This document shows positions 7,465 through 14,528 of a stretch of 23,191 nt of DNA, piece by piece. Each line of letters begins with the position of its first letter. Within the stretch, counting starts at the first letter, position 1. The notes under the pieces were generated by a model that was given only the letters and a program-made list of their open reading frames with translations, did not search any database and was not told the origin of the DNA. This DNA comes from an uncultured Oscillospiraceae bacterium (lineage in GTDB: Bacteria > Bacillota > Clostridia > Oscillospirales > Oscillospiraceae): the NCBI GenBank assembly GCA_934561515.1, contig CAKTGM010000031.1:1-23191 (forward strand). Reading direction: 5' to 3'. Both the position numbers and the translations under genes were made by a program.

Positions 7465-8568
7465 TTATTCAGACTTGAGGATAAAGTCCATGTAGATGGG
7501 GTTGTGGTCAGAGTAGCGGTAGTCCGCGTCGACCACGTCCGCGCCGAGCACCGTAACATTGTCCGAGACGAGGAAGCCGTCCACCGTCACGCGGAAGGAG
7601 GTCGTCACGTCATAGGGCTCGTTCGCCGTGCGGCAGGAGGCAACGGGGTGCTCGGGGTCAAAGGGCGCAACGAGGGAGAGCCCTGCGGGGATCGTGCCCT
7701 CGGGGATGGGCTGGGCCCAGGTGTCGTTTTCGCCGCCCGTCACGCCGAAGATTTCAGCGGAAGCGCCGAGCAGGTCCTTGTTGAAGTCGCCGCCGGCAAT
7801 GCAGTAGTTGCCGCTTTCATACTCCCGGAGCATATCGGCGCAGAGCATTTCGAGCTGCTCGGTCGCGATGGTGCCGTCGGAGGTGTAGGCCGAAAGATGG
7901 AGGTTATAGAGCACGAACTCTTTTCCGTTTGCCATCGGGATGCGGCTGACGGAGTAGCAGCGGTCAAGGTCGACGAGCTTCATAAAGCCCTGCTCGATGG
8001 GGAGAGAGCGGCGGATGGCGGACGAGATGGGGAAGGTAGAATAGGTGATGATGCCCGCCCTGTTCGCCCCGTGCGGGGAGAGGAAGGGGTAGAAGAGATA
8101 GGGGCTGTCGTAGTTCTGCGCGTAGACCTCGTCAAACTCGCGTCCCTCCAGCACATCGCGGAGGTAGACGTCCTCAGAGACGTGCCAGCTGCGCGTGCCG
8201 TCGATGTCGACCTCCTGAAAGAGGGCAAAATCGGGCGAAAGAGGCTTGACGAGCGAGGCCTCGCCGCAGATGTTCTCCACAGCAGCCTCGGCGCTGCGGG
8301 CGCGGCTCTCCTTGCCGCCGTCCATGAAGAAGCTGTAATCGCTGCTGTAGGCGCCAAAGCCCACGTTGGCAGAGGCGATGCGATAAGTGACGTCCGTCCC
8401 GGCTGCGTCCTCCATGGGGACGGGGGACTCGCAGGTGGTGCGCACCACGTCGAGCACCTGATAGTCCTCCACGCGGTAGTAGGCGGCGAAGACATAGATC
8501 ACATAGGCAAGCGCGGCCAGAACGAGGGCAAGAAGCGCAAAGAGCGCGATTTTCAGCGGCTTTTTCAT
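7465..8568 (-). CDS. Membrane-anchored endonuclease/exonuclease/phosphatase (EEP) fold protein
   Basis: This 367-residue protein has one N-terminal membrane helix (about 5-30), so the catalytic domain is probably extracytoplasmic. Metal and catalytic signatures of the DNase I/exonuclease III/phosphatase superfamily are all visible: Asn68 (SANVG), Glu119 (FQEVD), Asn222-His224 (NLHLSA), Asp261-Asn263 (GGDFN) and the terminal Asp354-His355 (SDHNP). The fold is therefore probably active, but the substrate (nucleic acid, phosphosugar or lipid phosphate) cannot be told. The start is the ATG at 8566-8568: AAAGGAG lies 8 bases upstream, inside a false longer frame beginning at 8586. The gene is monocistronic, convergent to murG and divergent from murA, an unusual insertion in a dcw cluster. 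Confidence 0.88.
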   Translation of the reverse strand: MKKPLKIALFALLALVLAALAYVIYVFAAYYRVEDYQVLDVVRTTCESPVPMEDAAGTDVTYRIASANVGFGAYSSDYSFFMDGGKESRARSAEAAVENICGEASLVKPLSPDFALFQEVDIDGTRSWHVSEDVYLRDVLEGREFDEVYAQNYDSPYLFYPFLSPHGANRAGIITYSTFPISSAIRRSLPIEQGFMKLVDLDRCYSVSRIPMANGKEFVLYNLHLSAYTSDGTIATEQLEMLCADMLREYESGNYCIAGGDFNKDLLGASAEIFGVTGGENDTWAQPIPEGTIPAGLSLVAPFDPEHPVASCRTANEPYDVTTSFRVTVDGFLVSDNVTVLGADVVDADYRYSDHNPIYMDFILKSE

Positions 8569-8606
8569 CGAAAAAACTCCTTTCATGGGGAGAAGATATC
8601 GCCTCT

Positions 8607-8635
8607 ATTCTGCCACAAAGCGCTCTGGAAAGCAA
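8607..8635 (-). promoter_or_regulatory. Candidate sigma-A promoter of the EEP-fold gene
   Basis: Read on the - strand, TTGCTT (8630-8635), a 17-base spacer and CAGAAT (8607-8612) preceded by TGG form an extended -10 type promoter about 40 bases before the start codon. The hexamers are imperfect, so this is a moderate call. Confidence 0.4.
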
Positions 8636-8647
8636 GGCAAAAAGAAG

Positions 8648-8676
8648 TTGACGCACCGATACAAAACGACTATACT
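8648..8676 (+). promoter_or_regulatory. Sigma-A promoter of murA
   Basis: TTGACG at 8648-8653 and TATACT at 8671-8676 are separated by exactly 17 bases, each with one mismatch to consensus. Transcription should begin near 8683, giving a leader of about 90 bases before the murA start at 8775. It is divergent from the EEP-gene promoter. Confidence 0.75.
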
Positions 8677-8774
8677 GAAAATGTGAAACTATGACCGAAA
8701 ATACTGCGCTGTCACCCCGCCGCCTCCCTTGCGCATACGATGAAGCAGAAATGTGCTTTGCGGGAGGGAACGCG

Positions 8775-10034
8775 ATGTGTGAACTTTATGTGGAGGGCGG
8801 AGAGCGCCTGTGCGGTGAACTCACGATACAAGGCTCGAAAAACAGCGTGCTTCCGATTCTGGCGGCAGCGCTTTTGTGCGCGGACACCTGCGTGATCGAG
8901 AACTGTCCGAAGCTCAGGGATGTGGAAGCGTCCGTTGCCATTCTGCGGCACCTGGGCTGCTGCACGCACTGGGAGGGCGGCGCGCTCGTGGTGGACACCG
9001 CGCGCATGGACCGCTGCGCCGTGCCTGACGCGCTGATGCGCGAGATGCGCTCGTCGGTCATCTTCCTCGGCGCGATCCTGGCGCGCTGCAAGGAGGCGGT
9101 GATCTGCTATCCCGGCGGCTGCGAGCTGGGGCCGCGCCCCATCGACCTGCATCTCAGTGCGCTGCGCGCGCTGGGCGCAGAGATCAGGGAAAGCGGCGGA
9201 GAGCTCAAGTGCCGGGGCGAAAAGCTCCTCGGGAGCGACGTGTACTTACCCATGCCGAGCGTGGGGGCGACGGAAAACGCCATCCTCTGCGCCTGCGGCG
9301 CGGAGGGCATGACGACCATCTACAACGCCGCGCGCGAGCCGGAGATCGTCGATTTGCAGAACTTCATCAACGCGATGGGCGGCGGCATCCGCGGCGCGGG
9401 CGGCTCGATCATCACGGTGGAGGGCAAGCGCGCGCTGCACGGCGGGACGTATCGCATCATCGCCGACCGCATCGTGGGGGCAACGTATCTCTGCGCCGCC
9501 GCCTGCTGCGGGGGCAAGGTGTGCCTTCGCTCGGTGGACCCGCGGCCGCTTTCTACCGTGGCGGGCGCGCTGAGCGAGGCGGGCTGCACCGTGAAAAGCG
9601 GCGCGGACGAGGTCATCCTTTGCAGCAGCGGCGAACTGAAATCCATCCGCCCGGTGCGCACGGCGCCCTATCCGGGCTTCCCGACCGACGCCCAGCCCGT
9701 GCTGATGGCGGCGCTCCTCAAGAGCGAGGGCAGCACCGTATTTGTAGAAAATATTTTTGAAAACCGCTACCGTCATGTCGACGAGCTTGCGCGCATGGGC
9801 GCGGAGGTGCGCGTTGCGGGGCGCGTGGCCGTGGTCACGGGACGATCTCACCTGCACGGCGCGCACGTCAAGTGCACCGACCTTCGCGCGGGCGCGGCGC
9901 TCGTCATCGCGGGCTTGCAGGCCGAGGGGCTCACGCGCGTTTCACGCATCGGCCACATCGACCGCGGCTATGAGAGCATCGAGCGCGATTTGAGTGCGCT
10001 GGGCGCGCACATCCGGCGGGAAGCGGATACATAA
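8775..10034 (+). CDS. murA: UDP-N-acetylglucosamine 1-carboxyvinyltransferase
   Basis: MurA catalyses the first committed step of peptidoglycan synthesis, transferring enolpyruvate from PEP to UDP-GlcNAc in the cytoplasm. From ATG 8775 the product has 419 residues, the usual family length. Lys22-Asn23 (GSKNSVLPI) and the catalytic loop GGCELGPRPIDLH with Cys116 are present; a cysteine here is the form that fosfomycin alkylates. The start is set by GGAGG at 8763-8767; the frame is open back to 8691, but those 28 extra codons do not resemble MurA. It has its own promoter and is followed after 24 bases by divIB/ftsQ, so the two are probably cotranscribed. Firmicutes often carry two MurA paralogues and this could be either one. 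Confidence 0.96.
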   Translation: MCELYVEGGERLCGELTIQGSKNSVLPILAAALLCADTCVIENCPKLRDVEASVAILRHLGCCTHWEGGALVVDTARMDRCAVPDALMREMRSSVIFLGAILARCKEAVICYPGGCELGPRPIDLHLSALRALGAEIRESGGELKCRGEKLLGSDVYLPMPSVGATENAILCACGAEGMTTIYNAAREPEIVDLQNFINAMGGGIRGAGGSIITVEGKRALHGGTYRIIADRIVGATYLCAAACCGGKVCLRSVDPRPLSTVAGALSEAGCTVKSGADEVILCSSGELKSIRPVRTAPYPGFPTDAQPVLMAALLKSEGSTVFVENIFENRYRHVDELARMGAEVRVAGRVAVVTGRSHLHGAHVKCTDLRAGAALVIAGLQAEGLTRVSRIGHIDRGYESIERDLSALGAHIRREADT

Positions 10035-10058
10035 GGACGATAAAAGGCAGGACCAATT

Positions 10059-10811
10059 ATGGCAGCAAAGCGAAGAAACAGACGGCGCAGGCGGGGAAGG
10101 GCGTCCTTCCCGCTCCGGCTGCTGAGTCTCATCATCGTGATCGCGGCGATCGTCGGCGCGCTCACGATGTTTTTCCGCATCGATACGATCGCGGTGCAGG
10201 GCAACGCGCGCTACACCGACGAGCAGATCGTTGAGGCGGCGGGCGTGCGCAGGGAGCAGAACCTTGTGCTGCTGAACAAATACAATGTCAAGCAGGCGAT
10301 CTTCGACGCGCTCCCCTATGTGGAGACCGTGGTCATCAGCCGCAAATACCCCGACGCGCTCATTCTGACGGTGACGGAGTGCGAGGCCGCCGCCGCCATC
10401 CCCGGCGCGGGCGGAACGTGGCTCATAAGCGACTCCGGCAAGATCCTCGAGCGCGTGAATCAGATCCCGCAGGACTGCGTGCGCGTGACGGGCTGCGAGC
10501 TTTCGGAGCCTTCGATCGGCGCGCAGGCGGCTTTCTCCGATGAGGAATCCTACAAGCTCGAGCGCCTGCTCGCGCTGCTGCGCGCGGCGGAGAAAAAGCA
10601 GCTTCTCTCCATGATCGGCGAGGTGGACCTTGGTGACGGCACGGCGCTCACGCTCACTTATCTCGGCCGGTTCACGGTCAAGATGCCGTGGGACGCAGAC
10701 CTTGCCTACAAGCTCGAAAATCTGCGCACGGTGGTGGATGTGCTCGAAAACAACGAGGCGGGCACCATCAACCTCATGACCGACGGCAAGGCGAGCTTCA
10801 TCCCGGACTGA
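10059..10811 (+). CDS. divIB: Cell division protein DivIB/FtsQ, POTRA domain
   Basis: This is a bitopic division protein that links FtsL-type proteins and the septal synthase in the divisome. The 250 residues show a strongly basic cytoplasmic tail (1-20), one membrane helix (about 18-38), and a POTRA domain directly after it (about 39-107, FRIDTIAVQGN to LILTVTE). An extracellular beta-type domain follows to the C-terminus. The ribosome binding site (AGGA at 10049-10052) is modest. It follows murA closely, and the gap to ftsZ carries an independent promoter. Sequence conservation in this family is low, so the call rests on the TM-POTRA layout and position. Confidence 0.88.
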   Translation: MAAKRRNRRRRRGRASFPLRLLSLIIVIAAIVGALTMFFRIDTIAVQGNARYTDEQIVEAAGVRREQNLVLLNKYNVKQAIFDALPYVETVVISRKYPDALILTVTECEAAAAIPGAGGTWLISDSGKILERVNQIPQDCVRVTGCELSEPSIGAQAAFSDEESYKLERLLALLRAAEKKQLLSMIGEVDLGDGTALTLTYLGRFTVKMPWDADLAYKLENLRTVVDVLENNEAGTINLMTDGKASFIPD

Positions 10812-10862
10812 GCGGGCAGCGAGGTATACATAAAAAAGTTTCTCCGAAATGGCTGATTGCTA

Positions 10863-10891
10863 TTGACCCAAGGGGAAAACCGTAATACAAT
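10863..10891 (+). promoter_or_regulatory. Sigma-A promoter of ftsZ
   Basis: TTGACC (10863-10868) and TACAAT (10886-10891) are separated by 17 bases, each with a single mismatch to consensus. Transcription should start near 10898. The leader carries a short GC hairpin (about 10921-10940) before the ribosome binding site AGGAGG at 10962-10967. Confidence 0.7.
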
Positions 10892-10974
10892 GACTAAGAT
10901 AGCAGACACCTGATTTTGTAGCGCTTGCAGCGGCAGGCGCTTTGCCCATACAACAGATTGCAGGAGGAACCGAC

Positions 10975-12102
10975 ATGGCATTCGGATTGGAAACCGGCCC
11001 CGAGAACGTAGTAAAGATCAAGGTCATCGGCGTTGGCGGCGGCGGCAACAACGTCGTCAACCGCATGGTGCGCACCGGCGCGCGCGGGGTGGATTTTGTC
11101 GCAGTCAACACAGATAAGCAGGCGCTCAATGTGTCTGCCGCTACCTATAAGATCCAGATCGGCGAGAAGCTGACCCACGGTCAGGGCGCAGGCTCCGACC
11201 CCGAGGTGGGCCGCAAGAGCGCCGAGGAGAGCCGCAACCAGATCGCCAAGGCGCTGGAGGACACGGATATGGTCTTCATCACCGCCGGCATGGGCGGCGG
11301 CACCGGCACGGGCGGCGCGCCCATCGTCGCGGAGATCGCGCGCGAGGCTGGCATCCTGACCGTCGGCGTCGTGACGAAGCCCTTCGGCTTTGAAGGCCGC
11401 CGCCGCATGACGCAGGCGGAAGCGGGCATCAACGAGCTCAAGACCAAGGTCGACTCACTCGTCATCATCCCGAACGAGCGCCTCAAGCACGCGACCGACC
11501 AGAAGATCACCTTTGCCAACGCCTTCGAGATCGCAGACGATGTGCTGCGTCAGGCGGTGCAGAGCATTTCCGACCTCATCCGCGACACGGGCTTTATCAA
11601 TCTCGACTTTGCCGACGTGACCGCCATTATGAAGGATGCGGGCCTTGCCCACATGGGCGTCGGCCGCGCCGCCGGCAAGAACAAGGCCGAGGAGGCCGCG
11701 CGCATGGCCATCTCCTCCCCGCTGCTGGAGACCTCCATCAACGGCGCGCACGGCGTGCTCATCAACGTCACCGGCTCGATGGACATCGGGCTTGACGAGG
11801 TCGAGCAGGCGGCGTCTCTCGTGCAGGAGGCCGTGCATCCCGACGCGCTCACCATCTTCGGCGCGACCTTCGACGAAACACTCGACGATGAGATCCGCGT
11901 CACCGTTATCGCCACGGGCTTCGACAAGGCGCCCGGCGCGCTCGACTTCAATAAGGAAAAGGCCGCGCCTGTCGGCGCTGCGTCCGAGGGCGGTCTTGCC
12001 CCGCTCGACTTTGACAAGGAGAAGGCCGAGGAGGAAGCCAAGCACGAGGACGAGCCTGATCCCTTCGAGGACATTTTCAAAATTTTCAACCGCGAGCATT
12101 GA
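10975..12102 (+). CDS. ftsZ: Cell division GTPase FtsZ
   Basis: FtsZ is the tubulin-like GTPase that polymerises into the Z ring and recruits the divisome. The 375-residue product has the GTP-binding GGGGNN (21-26), the tubulin signature GGGTGTG (107-113), and the T7 synergy loop NLDFADV (209-215) that completes the active site of the neighbouring subunit. ATG 10975 follows AGGAGG; an upstream TTG at 10942 in frame has no such site. The C-terminus is unusual: a short linker contains LDFNKEKA and LDFDKEKA repeats, and the end reads DPFEDIFKIFNREH rather than the common D-I-P-x-F-L-R type peptide bound by FtsA, ZipA or SepF. ftsA is absent from the window. Confidence 0.98.
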   Translation: MAFGLETGPENVVKIKVIGVGGGGNNVVNRMVRTGARGVDFVAVNTDKQALNVSAATYKIQIGEKLTHGQGAGSDPEVGRKSAEESRNQIAKALEDTDMVFITAGMGGGTGTGGAPIVAEIAREAGILTVGVVTKPFGFEGRRRMTQAEAGINELKTKVDSLVIIPNERLKHATDQKITFANAFEIADDVLRQAVQSISDLIRDTGFINLDFADVTAIMKDAGLAHMGVGRAAGKNKAEEAARMAISSPLLETSINGAHGVLINVTGSMDIGLDEVEQAASLVQEAVHPDALTIFGATFDETLDDEIRVTVIATGFDKAPGALDFNKEKAAPVGAASEGGLAPLDFDKEKAEEEAKHEDEPDPFEDIFKIFNREH

Positions 12103-12112
12103 GAAAATCAGG

Positions 12113-12148
12113 AAAAATTCCGCAGGCTTTGGTCTGCGGAATTTTTTT
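12113..12148 (+). terminator. Intrinsic terminator of ftsZ
   Basis: A 13-bp stem (12113-12125 with 12134-12146) and an 8-base loop end in a run of seven T, 10 bases after the ftsZ stop. It separates the dcw block from the sporulation genes. Confidence 0.9.
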
Positions 12149-12270
12149 GTCCGCTGTGCGGCGCACGTTTTCAAAATCCGCTGCCAAAGCATCAAAATTT
12201 TGCACCTTTTAATTTTGCCCGAAGCGCAGAAAGTAAATGCGCCGGGAAGAGAAAAAGAAAAAACCGGCAA

Positions 12271-12313
12271 AAAGCGTCCGCCGCGCCGGAATCGGACGGC
12301 GCGGCGGCGCTTT
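12271..12313 (+). other. Very GC-rich hairpin in the spoIVB leader
   Basis: AAAGCG plus an 11-base GC arm (12271-12288, one bulged T) pair with 12297-12313 around an 8-base loop. The stem is about 17 bp and ends just before the spoIVB ribosome binding site at 12324-12330. There is no T run on the + strand, so this is more likely a leader structure than a terminator. Confidence 0.6.
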
Positions 12314-12335
12314 GAAAAACAAAAGGGGTGAGAGA

Positions 12336-13379
12336 ATGAATGGAACGCATCGCACAACAAGGGCGGCGGCGCTGCTGCTGGGATTTTTTGCCGCGGCAAT
12401 GCTCGCCTGCCCGAGCGCGCGGGCCGCGGTGGAGCCGGTGCGCGAGCTTTGCGCCGTGGGGCGGCCCATCGGCGTGAAGCTCTTCTCCGACGGGGTGCTC
12501 GTCATCGGATTCTCCGACGGGGAAAGCCCGGCGAAGGACTGCGGACTCAAAAAGGGCGACATCATCACCGCGCTGGACGGCGCGGAGCTAGACAGCATCG
12601 AGGATCTGCGCACCTGCCTGAACGAAAATGGCGGGGGCGCGGCGGCCCTGACCGTGAAGCGCGGCAGCCGCACGCTGACGCTCGAGGCTGCGCCGCAGCA
12701 GGACGAGAGCGGCGAATACCGCCTCGGCGCATGGGTGCGCGACAGCATGGCGGGCATCGGCACGATGACCTTCTACGAGCCGGGGAGCGGCGCCTTCGGC
12801 GCGCTGGGTCACGGCGTAACGGACGTGGACACCGCCAAGCTCCTGCCGCTCGACCACGGCAGCATCATGGCTGCCTCCGTCAAGGCGGTGAAGAAGGGAG
12901 AGCGCGGCGCGCCGGGCGAGCTCAAGGGCGAATTCGACTTCTCGCGCGACTGCGGCACGCTCTACGCCAACACCGACTGCGGCATTTTCGGCAGGCTTTC
13001 ACCGCAGGACGCGGAGGCGCTCGGCGGGAAACGCTATCCCATCGCCAAAAGGGACGAGATCCGGCTGGGGCAGGCAGCGATCCTTGCGGCGGTGAGCGGA
13101 AGCGAGGCGAAGGAATACGCCATCGAAATCGAGAAGGTCTATCCTGCCGCGGACACGACAAGGAACCTCCTGCTGCGCGTGACGGACGAAGCGCTGCTCG
13201 CGCAGACCGGCGGCGTGGTGCAGGGGATGAGCGGCAGCCCCATCGTGCAGAATGGGCGGATCGTCGGCGCGGTGACGCACGTTTTGCTCGATGATCCGGG
13301 CAGAGGATATGGTATTTTTATCGAGAATATGCTCGATGCGGCGGGGCTCTCTTGCGTGAGCAGCGACGCGGAAACGTAA
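12336..13379 (+). CDS. spoIVB: SpoIVB-type S55 serine peptidase with PDZ domain
   Basis: In Bacillus this forespore-secreted peptidase cleaves SpoIVFA across the intermembrane space and so triggers pro-sigma-K processing. From ATG 12336 the product has 347 residues: a signal or anchor helix (about 11-29, ending near ARA), a PDZ domain (about 40-115), and the S55 domain with His159 (ALGHGVTD) and Ser299 in GMSGSP as the likely catalytic pair. The frame is open to 12237, but those 33 basic codons read through the leader hairpin, and AGGGGTG at 12324-12330 fixes the later start. It lies directly before spo0A, a well-known clostridial/bacillar synteny. It is somewhat shorter than the B. subtilis protein. 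Confidence 0.93.
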   Translation: MNGTHRTTRAAALLLGFFAAAMLACPSARAAVEPVRELCAVGRPIGVKLFSDGVLVIGFSDGESPAKDCGLKKGDIITALDGAELDSIEDLRTCLNENGGGAAALTVKRGSRTLTLEAAPQQDESGEYRLGAWVRDSMAGIGTMTFYEPGSGAFGALGHGVTDVDTAKLLPLDHGSIMAASVKAVKKGERGAPGELKGEFDFSRDCGTLYANTDCGIFGRLSPQDAEALGGKRYPIAKRDEIRLGQAAILAAVSGSEAKEYAIEIEKVYPAADTTRNLLLRVTDEALLAQTGGVVQGMSGSPIVQNGRIVGAVTHVLLDDPGRGYGIFIENMLDAAGLSCVSSDAET

Positions 13380-13445
13380 AAAAGGTGCTAAGACTACGGA
13401 AAAATGACCAAAAAATGTTGAAAAAGTTGCTTTTTCCTGTTGCCT

Positions 13446-13452
13446 TTCGACA
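13446..13452 (-). promoter_or_regulatory. Candidate 0A box upstream of spo0A
   Basis: The - strand reads TTTGTCGAAA here, containing an exact TGTCGAA, the core of the Spo0A binding site. It is 120 bases before the spo0A start and just ahead of a weak promoter-like pair (TTCACT 13456-13461, 17 bases, TATGGT 13479-13484). A one-mismatch copy, TGTTGAA, is at 13416-13422. Autoregulation of spo0A is known in B. subtilis; here it is inferred. Confidence 0.45.
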
Positions 13453-13571
13453 AAGTTCACTTGAAAACGATGTCCGAATATGGTAGCTTATTGCCATAGC
13501 AGAACGAAGACGTCATATTTTGCTGTGCTGCCGCATTGTTCGGCAAATTTGTGAAAAAGGACGGGAATGAC

Positions 13572-14330
13572 ATGGAAAACAAGATCGCAGTCGTGTTGGC
13601 GGACGCGAACGAGGAGTTCCGCACGGCACTTTTTCAGGCACTGGAGGCGACGGGAGAGTTCGAAGTAGTGGGGAGCACGCCGGATGGACCGGAGGCATAT
13701 TCACTGTTGAGCGAATATAAACCCAAGCTGCTTGTCATGGATCTCCTGCTGCCGGGACTGGACGGCTTCGGCCTTCTTGAGAAGGCCGAAAAGGAAAAGC
13801 TTCAGCCGAGGACGGTCATCGTTTCGGCTCTCTACCGCGACCAGGTCGTTGCGCAGGCAATGGACAAGGGGGTTGCTTTTTTCATGCCCAAGCCCTGCGA
13901 GATGAATTCCCTGCTCGAACGGCTGCGTCAGGCAGCGGAGGACGGCAGCGAGAGCGCGGAGGATGAGTTCCAGTCGCTCGAGCGCGAGGTGACGGCCGTG
14001 ATCCACGAGGTCGGCGTGCCTGCGCACATCAAGGGCTACCAGTATGTGCGCGAGGCCATCGTCATCGCCGTTCAGGACATGGACGTGATCAACGCCGTGA
14101 CGAAGGTGCTCTATCCCGAAGTTGCGCGCCGCTACAGCACCACGCCCTCGCGCGTGGAGCGGGCCGTGCGCCACGCGATCGAGGTGGCGTGGGACCGCGG
14201 CGATCTTGAAACGCTCCAGCATTATTTCGGCTACACGGTTTCGAACACGAAGGGCAAGCCCACCAACAGCGAGTTCATCGCCATGATCGCCGACCGCATC
14301 CGTTTACAACGTAAGATCCGGAAAGCGTGA
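13572..14330 (+). CDS. spo0A: Sporulation master response regulator Spo0A
   Basis: Spo0A is the phosphorylation-controlled transcription factor that commits the cell to sporulation. From ATG 13572 the product has 252 residues: a receiver domain with acidic pocket and Asp57 as phosphoacceptor (LLVMDLLLPGLDG) and the conserved Lys in MPKPCE, then a linker and the Spo0A-specific DNA-binding domain (about 145-252). The near-invariant recognition helix segment TTPSRVERAVRHAIEVAW is present. AAAAGG at 13555-13560 is the ribosome binding site; the open frame reaches back to a TTG at 13536, which adds 12 unrelated codons. The gene directly follows spoIVB and is closed by a strong terminator. It is intact, so sporulation competence is plausible. 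Confidence 0.98.
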   Translation: MENKIAVVLADANEEFRTALFQALEATGEFEVVGSTPDGPEAYSLLSEYKPKLLVMDLLLPGLDGFGLLEKAEKEKLQPRTVIVSALYRDQVVAQAMDKGVAFFMPKPCEMNSLLERLRQAAEDGSESAEDEFQSLEREVTAVIHEVGVPAHIKGYQYVREAIVIAVQDMDVINAVTKVLYPEVARRYSTTPSRVERAVRHAIEVAWDRGDLETLQHYFGYTVSNTKGKPTNSEFIAMIADRIRLQRKIRKA

Positions 14331-14351
14331 AGGCAGACCGGAGGGGGAAAC

Positions 14352-14394
14352 AAAAAACGCCTCGCAGGAAGTTTGTCCTGCGAGGCGTTTTTTT
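14352..14394. terminator. Strong bidirectional terminator between spo0A and the htrA operon
   Basis: An 18-bp perfect stem (14352-14369 with 14376-14393) with a 6-base loop has A-tract and T-tract flanks that serve both strands. The stop codon of the - strand miniprotein gene (14393-14395) falls in the T tract. Confidence 0.95.
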
Positions 14395-14509
14395 ATTTGC
14401 CTTCTTTTCGTTTCATGCGGCGCTCGATGTGGCGCAGACCGAGCAGGCACAGCCATGAGGCTGCGCCGAGCAGCAGCGAACCGAGCGCATAATTCTGTTT
14501 CTTTTTCAT
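14393..14509 (-). CDS. 38-residue single-pass membrane miniprotein downstream of htrA
   Basis: This small gene starts at ATG 14507-14509 with AAGGAG at 14515-14520 on the - strand, 20 bases after the htrA stop codon, and ends inside the operon terminator. The product has a polar MKKKQNY start, a hydrophobic segment (about 8-25, ALGSLLLGAASWLCLLGL), and a basic tail (RHIERRMKRKEGK). Ribosome binding site, spacing, orientation and terminator all favour a translated gene. I do not recognise the family. A role with HtrA or the sensor kinase is a guess from position only. Confidence 0.65.
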   Translation of the reverse strand: MKKKQNYALGSLLLGAASWLCLLGLRHIERRMKRKEGK

Positions 14510-14528
14510 GATAGCTCCTTTGCAAGAA

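Noticed and set aside
7459..8694. A 411-codon + strand open frame opposite the EEP-fold gene
   Set aside because: The - strand frame has all EEP motifs, a ribosome binding site and a signal-anchor; the + frame is unstructured shadow sequence.
8691..8774. N-terminal extension of MurA by 28 codons from ATG 8691
   Set aside because: No ribosome binding site before 8691, it lies about 8 bases from the predicted transcript start, and the residues do not resemble MurA; ATG 8775 gives the normal 419 residues.
12237..12335. N-terminal extension of SpoIVB by 33 codons
   Set aside because: The extra residues are Lys/Arg-rich, come from the leader hairpin, and precede a proper ribosome binding site and signal sequence.
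13420..13436. Seven-bp A/T hairpin after spoIVB as a terminator
   Set aside because: The stem is short and AT-rich with only a T5 tract in the arm itself; too weak to call.
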